A stretch of 64,000 nt of DNA from the NCBI RefSeq assembly GCF_001039355.2, contig NW_019775469.1:401309-465308 (forward strand), in the 5' to 3' direction. The notes under the pieces are model-generated. The model was not told where the DNA came from, searched no databases, and worked only from the letters and a program-made list of their open reading frames with translations. The translations under genes were made by a program, and so were the position numbers. This DNA comes from Lingula anatina. Its lineage: Eukaryota; Brachiopoda; Lingulata; Lingulida; Lingulidae. Shown here in pieces: positions 56,401-64,000 of the stretch (positions are counted from its first letter, which is position 1; every line of letters begins with the position of its first letter).

Positions 56401-59400
56401 AAACACAATGCTAAATGGTTAACAATCTCATATCTTGTTATAGCTCAGTTGAGTGTGGGACAGTCACCAGGTGATGCCACTATGCAGTCACCAAAGCAAC
56501 ATGACTCCTCCAATGATACCTCAGGCCTGGATGGCAACTCATCTCTCACTGCAACCACTAGCGGAGAAAGCTGGAAGCTGGCTTTAACATTTCAGGCTAA
56601 AGGTCTCGAGGACAAGGTACAACTGTGTTCAAGATTTAACTTAAAATAATTGATAAACTCAGAATGCTATATGTGGAGCTTTGAGGGCTTTTCCCATTAG
56701 ATTAATATAAGATATGAGCATAGTGTAAGGAATTGTACATAATCATAATCTGTCACCTCAGTAAGGAGTTTTTTAATAAAGGAAGTAGGCTGTAATTGTT
56801 ACATTTTCTAATGACCTTTCTCCAAGTAGGACGTTCTGCTCAGCCAGTTTTTGTCACTTGATATTCTAAGTGCACAAAGAAAATGATGGTACATTAATAT
56901 TTGTGTAAAAGCTTATAATCATTCATTTTAATACCTTTATTTCCAGCTCAACTCTTTTGAAATGCTGTTGAATGAGCATCAGCTTGAACCAGCAGAACAA
57001 GAACTTGTCTACAACAAGATCAGGTCAGAGTTTGACAAACTACAGCAAGATTATAGGGCAGCGAAGGAGAACCACGAACAAATGAGAAGGCAGGGGACCC
57101 TGGCAAGTGGAGGTACCAACATGGACTTTGATGAGGATAAGGAGATGGAGGGAGAACTCTTTAAACTTGGTATGAAACTTGAGGCAATTGGGGAACGTGT
57201 GGAAGAGGACTTAGATTCCAGGCCTTCCAGTAGAGTTCCTTTTCAAGAACATTCTCACAGGCATTCTTCACATGGTGGAGGCCATGGTCATCATAATAAG
57301 GGTCAAGGTCATGATCATCACAAACAAGGTCATGGTCATTCGCCTCCAAGGTCAAGGACATCCAGCACTTCAGTAAAGCAGAAAAAGAAACCGTCAAAGG
57401 TTGAAAGTGTGACTGATACTTTAGATGCCCCTGTGGAGCCTGTTATAGGCAGCAAGCTTCAGCAGTTGCAAGAGGAGTACAGGGCTCTTATAGACAGGTA
57501 TGATAGGCTGAAGAGATTGCCTAGGACACCTGATAGAGACAGGGAGATAAGTCAGTTGATAGAGAAGATACAAGAACTCAGCAAAGAGTCCCCAAGAGAT
57601 TTTCCATTGCCATTAGACCTGCAGAAAAGGTGAGTGAAAATACATGTTATATCTTTTCCACCAACCAGTGTGGCTTTGAATCTTCACTTTAGCAGGTGCA
57701 GTTGTTTCTATTAAAACTGCTTTGATTTCAGCCTTGTTAGATATTGATTTTGTTGCAGAAATAAGTCAATTGAATTATTTTGAAATAAAAAATTTACCAC
57801 ATTTAAGGCATTATCTTTGTATTTTATTTATAATCGATAAAGAATTGATTGAGTGTGACCTGTAAAAATTAAGGTTATAAATGTTCATTAGCTTTCAATA
57901 CATTACAATATTTTTATGGTCATTGACAACTGTAACTTTCGTTGAAATTCCAGTACTTTACCAAGAGCTGAAGAGAGGCAGTACAACTCCAGCAGCCCTG
58001 ATGGCTATCACTATACAGACTCAAGTTCACCTCCTGGGCCAACGTACAAAAACCATAAAAGAGGACACCAGGTAGGTGACCTGGTAAGGTAGTAGGGTCA
58101 TTTTAGGTGATGTGTTTTTCATTTTGTCATTGTGAGTAAAGGCAAGTAATGTTTATAGTGTATTTTTGCTAAAAGATGTTTCAGCATTCTGATAATACAA
58201 CTGTTTTGATATCATATAACTGTGTCATCGTAAAAGTCATTAGATTCGTAATTTCTTAACTGAAAATGGTTTTGGATCAGATAAAAACCACCAATTTGTT
58301 AAAAAGTATGTATATTGCTTTTCTTACAATTTCAAAGAATTTCAATCCATGTCCAGAACATCTGGAGTCTCTTTTTAATTTAAATGGCAAATTTATAGGA
58401 TTCTGATTGTTTAACACTTTGAATATCTAGGGTCAAGATGGCGGCAGTTACAGCAGTGTACCTGACAGTGGTATGTCCACGCCCATTAGGGATCAACAGC
58501 CAATGAAAATGCAGCAACCCAGACAGAGGTCACATGATGATGTAGACAGTGGATTTGTTGGCTCTGAGAGCAGTCGACAGTCTCTTTTGCCGGGGCAACA
58601 CAAGATGAATTTGGGGTGTGTTTTTTGTAGTGTAATTTCATTTATCCTAATCTTGCAAAGATGGGTTATATTTTGATACTGTTTTGGAGGTCTTATTTGT
58701 TGGCTCTGTATCTGAAGGCCATGATTTATTCAAATAAGTGCTGTAAATAAATTAATCAGTTACTAGTAAGTCAAACTCTGCAAAATTATCTGAGATGCTT
58801 TTGCAGAGTTTTTTGCTCTTTGAGTGCTTTTTAAATTTTAACTTAAGTTGGTGACATTTCAAAAATTTAACTTCTTATTCTTAATTTGAGCAGTAGGGGC
58901 AGTAAAGTTCATGCCAGGCAGCGTGTTCCTCAGACTCAGGTTCAGGAGGAACAGCCACAGTGGGCAGAGAGTGTGGAAAGTGGGAGTGATGCCACGTCGG
59001 TTCAGCCTAGGAAACGCGAATCCCGAGGAACGTCTACCAAACGTGCCAGCTCCAGGCAGAGGCCTCAGTCCTCAAAGTCGTCAAAATCTCATGGTATGTT
59101 TTTAAACAAATCTCAGTTCTTTTTTGGGGATGATTTTCCTTTTAGTGGTTTGTTGCAAATGATAATCATATTTTTTAAAAGTTAGAATATGAAAAATTAA
59201 CAAACATTCATTTTTCAGAAGACTGTTAGATGTCATATCACTTTTATTGTGTCTGATAATAACTTTTGCTTGGTGATAATTATACAACAAAGAAGTAGAC
59301 TTTTTAAAACTAAGGTTTTCATCAATCTCTTTTTATTGATAATGCTTTTCACATCTTTTTATAAATATATGAATATATTACAAATATGTTATAACCATTC

Positions 59401-62400
59401 AATATACAGTCATTCTACTGTCCTATTTCAGACTCCATGTCGTCCAAACCACAGTCCTCCAAGCGTTCCAGACATTCCAGTTCACGTTCCAGTCAGAGGC
59501 CGTCCTCTCAGCTCAGCATGCTGACAGAGAGTGATGCCCAGTCTTCTGTTTCTATGGTTTCCAGTACAAGCAGCAGGAGAAGGTATTTATTTATTTATTT
59601 GTTTATTTTGTTTTGTGTACTTTGTTCTTTGACAACTGCATCTTAAGAACTGAACAGGAATATTAGCTCTATCAACTCTTGTTTGGTTGTAATTTAAGGG
59701 GAAATAATGTTCATCTTAGGTTAATTTAAATGAGAAACTAGCCCTATAAGACGAGTTGCAAAATTAACATTGCTTCATGGTAAATGGTATTGGTTTTGCT
59801 GTATGCTCATGCAAGAGCATACTTTTGTTTTGCTTTGAGTTTGGTTTTAGAATGCAATTCTTTTTGATGCCTGAAAATGGTTTTGTTGACACTTGTAGTA
59901 CAAGGCTGCAATCTTTGCATGAGGAGATAGCTAAAATGAAGGAGAGTCTATTAAACTGGACAGAGTCCCAAAGACAGTCTGTGTTACCTCCACCAAATCT
60001 TGGTAAGATATGACAGTATTAGATATTCTGATTTATTCAACTTAGTGAAAAAAAAATGAATAAAAAAAGAAGTGAGTATGAAAAAAAAAAGCAAAAAGAC
60101 AGTTGTTTGGATTTTATGTGAAATTTAAATTTATCCTGGCTGTGTGAAATTATCTAATCAGTTGGCCTCTTTATCCTGGGATATTGTGGACAAATATAAG
60201 ACATTGATGCAGTAGCTTTTAAATGCAATAATCAACTGTGCATAACTGATCCAATAACTTATTTTATCATAATTCAAGGTAAAGAAAATGTATATCCAAA
60301 ATCAGATACAGAGAGCAGGCATTCGCGACACACATCCACTCAACCCAAGCACCATACAAGGTATGATGCCAGGGGCTCCAGAGACTTGACTGCTCCTAGT
60401 CACAGACAACAGACTCAGCAAGGCACTGCTGGCAGAGGGCAGCACCAGCCTGGGTGGGGGACACTGAGAAGAGAAGATTTGGAGGGCGACTACCACAGTG
60501 GGGTATGTTGGCAAAAGACGGTGAAAATCCTTCAGAATTAACAAACTGCTTCTTCATCAAAGAGTACAAAAATTGTTTGCCCATAGAATGTTTTCTGGAC
60601 TGTTGTTTAAATGCCATTTTAAAATGCTTTGTATTAACAGGCAGACAGGTGAGTGATTTTATAGAAAAGTTGTATTTGATATGATGAAGTTGCATTACTA
60701 AAACGCTGCATTGCTCTTCTGAACATATTCAAATAATTGTTTTTAAGGTAATGAGTTAAACAGTCTAATATTATCATAATTATAATGACACTGATGAAAA
60801 TTATGATAATGATAATAATAATAATAACGATGATAATTGTAATGGTACAAGAATTCACAGCATTTTAGTACATAAATATTAAGTAAGGAGGTCTAAGCAA
60901 TTATGTGTAATTATAATTTACAGGGTTTTGATGCAGACCAAAGAAGCAATAGGGAACCAGAGATAGACAGAGCTCCAGCACATGACAGTACAGACATGCC
61001 ATATGAAAGAAAAGGGTGGACAGGGAGTGGACCTCAGTCCAGATATCCCAGGCACAACACAGATGACTATGACAGTTCACATAGACCATCATACCAAAGG
61101 TACCATGACACATACAGACCCAATCAATCCCAGTATGAAGAGGATGACAGGAATTTCCAGGATGAAAATGGAGATTATGACAATGATCCTCATAGGTTGA
61201 GAAAATATTATGATTATTACATTCCCAGGTCATCAGGATTAAGGAGCCAAGAGGGGCCGCTGAGGTTTAGACAGTCCAGGGACCAGCCACCCCAGCCGCC
61301 TGACTATCACTCCATGTACAGGTCTGGTGGAGGAGTGCCACCCCTGGGGGAATATGAGGATTCTCCACACAGACCACAAAGTCATAGAATGACTAGGTCT
61401 GAACTGGGAGGGGGACCAGGGGTTACTGGGGTCAAAACTGTAGCTTGTCCCCTCTGTGGTGGGAGTGGCTATCATACACACACTGAGCAGAACTATGTAT
61501 ATCAACCACAACCAGTTCAACCAGCTCAACCAGCTCCAGCGGTTGCTCAACCAGTGTATGCTATACAGCAGCCCTCAGTGCCACAACCTGCAGTGACTTT
61601 GGCTCCTTTAGATCTCACCAACCAGCAACAGCCAGTATACTTACAACCAGTGACACCAGTACAACAACAACAACAGCAGACACAGGACCAACAACAACAA
61701 CAACCTGTATATTTACAGCCTGTTACTCCAGTACAACAGAAACCAATGTATCTCCAGCCTGTGACACCAGTTGTGATGACTGCTCCAATGACAAGGTACT
61801 TACTCAGCTTATGAAACTAAAGATAACTCGCTTCAGTTGAAATTGTTGTGGGCCTACGTTTGCATTTTGTATGAATGGTGTGATTAGCATTAATGTCATT
61901 TGCTATGATGTAAAATGGCATATTGCAATATCAATATTGATATATTTTTATAATATTTATAAGACAAAAAATTAATGAAAGTTTGTTTTGTTAACAGTCT
62001 TGATTTACAACCATTATTATTATTAAATTACAGCACACCTGCAGTCCCCACCACCCCAAAAGTGCGTTATTATGTCAAAGAGTATGGTGACAATCAAAGC
62101 AGGTAAATATTTTCTAGTGATGGCTCTTTATTTTAATGAAGTCCTAAATTCATATTAACCACAACAGATATATTTCATATCTCATTTTGGAATTTAATTG
62201 ATTAGAAAAATTTGCCTATGAACATTTCACATCTGCAGCAGTGCTGCTTTAAGAAACAGTTGACCCATTACAGTTTTTGTTGTCATTATATTCCTATATA
62301 TTCCATTTTCACAGCAGCAGTCGAAGCACAAGAAAGTCTCACAGGACAGTAGTATCAGACATTGAGAATGAGGTAAGTAACGTGAAGGAGAGAAATTATG

Positions 62401-62815
62401 TTTAGAAGAACTGAAAACATAGTGCACGGTTTACTAAATGCAGTTATAAGGGTTAGACATTGCATACCTACATTTGCTTATGATATGATATGTAATATGA
62501 TTAATGACACACTAAGCTATGGTATGCTATTATATAATAATGTAATGCAACTAGTAAGAATATATTAAAGCAGATTTTAAAAATATTCTTCATGATTGAT
62601 GTAAGATAAGATAAGTTAGAATCATATGTTTTAGGTTGGTCAGAGAGTAACTATGTGGGTTTTTTTTAATTTCACAGTATGACAGTGAGCTGGAGGATTC
62701 ACTCCGAGAGGCCACAAGATCAGCGAGAAAATTAAAAAAGATCACAGGAAAAATGCGAGGAGATGTCAAGGATGACCTCTCAAGGTCACTTAGATACAGC
62801 ACTTTGCTTGCCTGA
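44407..62815 (+). CDS. AKNA: AKNA-family protein (centrosomal/microtubule-associated)
   Basis: Fifteen coding exons join in phase into 1835 residues: 44407-44485, 51789-54028, 54339-54552, 56444-56616, 56947-57629, 57954-58071, 58431-58615, 58894-59093, 59432-59582, 59899-60002, 60279-60502, 60924-61795, 62034-62102, 62315-62372, 62678-62815. Hallmarks: coiled coil ending YDKLLEKYALAEVTIDQLRL-GAK (from residue 774), the helical segment LEPAEQELVYNKIRSEFDKL (about 918), DVDSGFVGSESSR (about 1206), LQSLHEEIAKMKESL, and the basic C-terminal helix LREATRSARKLKKITGKM. Vertebrate AKNA was first described as an AT-hook transcription factor and later as a centrosomal subdistal-appendage protein that promotes microtubule organisation. 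I see no convincing AT-hook here. The start is ATG 44407 (A at -3). The exon 8 acceptor has in-frame alternatives at 58891 and 58897. Confidence 0.88.
44486..51788. other. AKNA intron 1 (7.3 kb)
   Basis: Lies between donor GTAAGA and acceptor TTTTCCAG. All open frames inside are short and without splice context. I see no transposase, reverse transcriptase or RNA gene. Sub-strings such as ATGGTTGGAAGACAG recur (about 48486 and 49456). A long first intron near the promoter is a common home for enhancers, but nothing here proves one. Confidence 0.6.
51789..54028 (+). other. AKNA exon 2: acidic region, SxIP array and coiled-coil start
   Basis: A 2240-nt exon, residues 27-773. It begins with an acidic stretch (IFLDEDGILIDDEDLYAQHF), continues through a Gln/Glu/Ser-rich disordered region with an EEEGEEEEDDFSES run, and then a basic Ser/Pro/Arg region. 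Four SxIP motifs lie there: SKIP 52844-52855, SRIP 52976-52987, SKIP 53108-53119 and SRIP 53249-53260 (residues 379, 423, 467 and 514). It ends in the charged coiled coil KGQLTARLKEEKTQRKHTDE that runs into exon 3. A 279-codon frame on the same strand (52959-53798) is a shadow of this exon. Confidence 0.85.
54339..54552 (+). other. AKNA exon 3: AKNA motif
   Basis: Residues 774-844. YDKLLEKYALAEVTIDQLRL-GAKIHLHSDPPE is the most family-specific stretch of the protein and the main reason for the name. It continues the coiled coil from exon 2. Confidence 0.9.
56947..57629 (+). other. AKNA exon 5: helical segments flanking a His-rich stretch
   Basis: Helical FEMLLNEHQLEPAEQELVYN and KIRSEFDKLQQDYRAAKENH, then an acidic DFDEDKEMEGELFKLGMKLE, a His/Gly-rich stretch (about 57256-57350, many HSH, HGHH, DHHK units), and a second coiled coil SKLQQLQEEYRALIDRYDRL followed by DREISQLIEKIQELSKESPR. 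The His-rich run looks like a lineage-specific insertion between conserved helices and might bind metal. Confidence 0.8.
60924..61795 (+). other. AKNA exon 12: Tyr/Arg-rich, CxxC and Gln-rich repeats
   Basis: Residues 1458-1748. A Tyr/Arg/Asp-rich disordered half (YDSSHRPSYQRYHDTYRPNQ) is followed by a lone CPLCGGSGYH (61446-61475 region), Pro/Gln/Val-rich sequence with QPVQPAQPAPAVAQP, and three copies of YLQPVTPV separated by poly-Gln (about 61638-61772). The CAA-rich runs make this stretch prone to length variation. Confidence 0.8.
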
Positions 62816-62939
62816 GACTAATTATTTTGAGTAGTATAATACTAAGTTGCTCATGAAAATAATTTCAATCTCATGTATGTGTTTTTATCTTATTCAGAAT
62901 TTTTGTAAGGAATATTAAATTGAGCATTGTTTAGGGGTA

Positions 62940-62945
62940 AATAAA
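62940..62945 (+). promoter_or_regulatory. Polyadenylation signals, AKNA gene
   Basis: AATAAA about 125 bp after the stop, with a second AATAAA at 63041-63046. Either could end the transcript. Confidence 0.55.
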
Positions 62946-63049
62946 GTAAAATACGAGCACTTTAATTGCGACAAATTGTAAAGAAATTACCTTAGGGGTG
63001 TTGTACGTATCCACAGTGTCAAATAATAGTTTTCACATTAAATAAAAAT

Positions 63050-64000
63050 CAGCATTTTACATAGATGTCATAGTATTTTATATGGCTGTCTTAGATGTGA
63101 TATTTTGCATTCAGATACCCCAAGACGAGTTGAGAGATGTTAGCCAGCTTTTTACAAATTGTTGAGTAAATATTTGCTATTGGTAGGAATTTTTAAACAA
63201 AATTAATATATGTTCATGTTACAACTTACAAGAAGGGTGGATAAATTGTTAAGGGAATTGCCCATTTAAGTATTATTTGTAGTTCTGGGGCAGTCAAGGA
63301 TACAGCAGTGTAGTTTTTCAACATACAGTAATGCTACTAACATTACCCCTGCTTTAGCCATTTGATTGTTCACTGTCAAAGAATTGTGAAACATCTTTAC
63401 AATGTTTCCAGTTTAGCTCCTTTGTAAAGCCTGTCTGATAATCACATTTTATTGTATTTTGTATTAATTTACATCGGGTATTTAACAGACTTAAAACTTA
63501 CACAAGTTGCATTGTATGTTTGTGTTTTTAACATTGTTTGATTTCTTCGAAAATTTGCTGTCATTCAGTACAAGTAATCACATTTGTAATATTTGTTCAT
63601 CATTGTTTAAAATGTTTCCTTTTTTATGAGACATTACAGTTATATAATTGTTTTGTAAACTGATAGGCCAGTTTAATTAAAGAACCATATAATCTTTTTG
63701 AAGAGATAACTAAATCAAATCAAATCATGATGCCCTGCAAGCATGTCATACTGTTCACAAGCAATTTTATTTGGTTGTTAAGAAAAACCTAAGCCTTTTG
63801 TGAACAGATCTTTATGATGAAGTACCTTTTATAAGATGTACGTAGTATTTATTTTAAAATTTCAGTTTAAAAAAAATGAGTTTAGAAGTGTGTAAAAATT
63901 GGCTTATCACTGTTGTACAGTATCAAGAAGTCTGTGCCTTGTATAAGAACTTGCCTGAAATATTTAAAATGATGTGAATTAATACAGTAACTGTACTCCA
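63050..64000. other. Flank downstream of AKNA
   Basis: AT-rich, no open frame with any support, and no RNA gene seen. It could include an extended 3' UTR. Confidence 0.45.

Overview
The window is nuclear DNA from an AT-rich animal, most likely a marine invertebrate (a lophotrochozoan or an invertebrate deuterostome; the sequence does not let me choose). The evidence is split genes with GT-AG introns, many simple repeats and poly-T/poly-G runs, an SRCR/MAM/chitin-binding/C-type-lectin mosaic receptor, and a well-preserved AKNA-family gene. All four gene models were spliced by hand from splice signals and continuous reading phase. All lie on the + strand. I saw no convincing gene on the minus strand.

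Layout. 1-7.3 kb is gene-poor and holds one element with hAT-like ends (1042-1980) and microsatellites. 7.4-18.2 kb is a small tandem family of secreted, cysteine-rich, N-glycosylatable proteins: intact gene A (10306-12733), intact gene B (14690-17747) and several decayed copies of first exons. The two genes share nearly identical exons 2-4 but use different, homologous signal-peptide first exons. Each locus keeps a dead copy of the exon the other uses, which suggests an ancestral gene with two alternative first exons that were lost reciprocally after duplication. 18.2-24.1 kb has no coding gene I can support. A GC-richer patch ending in a strong donor (20.39-20.64 kb) may be a non-coding first exon.

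24.2-41.9 kb is one gene of 29 coding exons (1822 residues) for a type II membrane receptor: cytoplasmic tail, one transmembrane helix, an unrecognised domain, then SRCR-SRCR-MAM-SRCR-MAM-SRCR-MAM-MAM-SRCR-chitin-binding-C-type lectin. A TATA box and a likely non-coding first exon lie at 24.18-24.29 kb. The ectodomain suggests recognition of glycans, chitin or microbes at a cell surface. The modules are bounded by phase-1 introns, as expected from exon shuffling.

43.1-63.05 kb is an AKNA-family gene (15 coding exons, 1835 residues) with a 7.3-kb first coding intron. It carries AKNA hallmarks, including the coiled-coil AKNA motif, the DSGFxGSE motif and a conserved basic C-terminal helix. A Ser/Pro/Arg-rich region has four SxIP motifs spaced 44, 44 and 47 residues apart, the kind of site that binds EB proteins on microtubule tips. 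The three gene sets look functionally unrelated.
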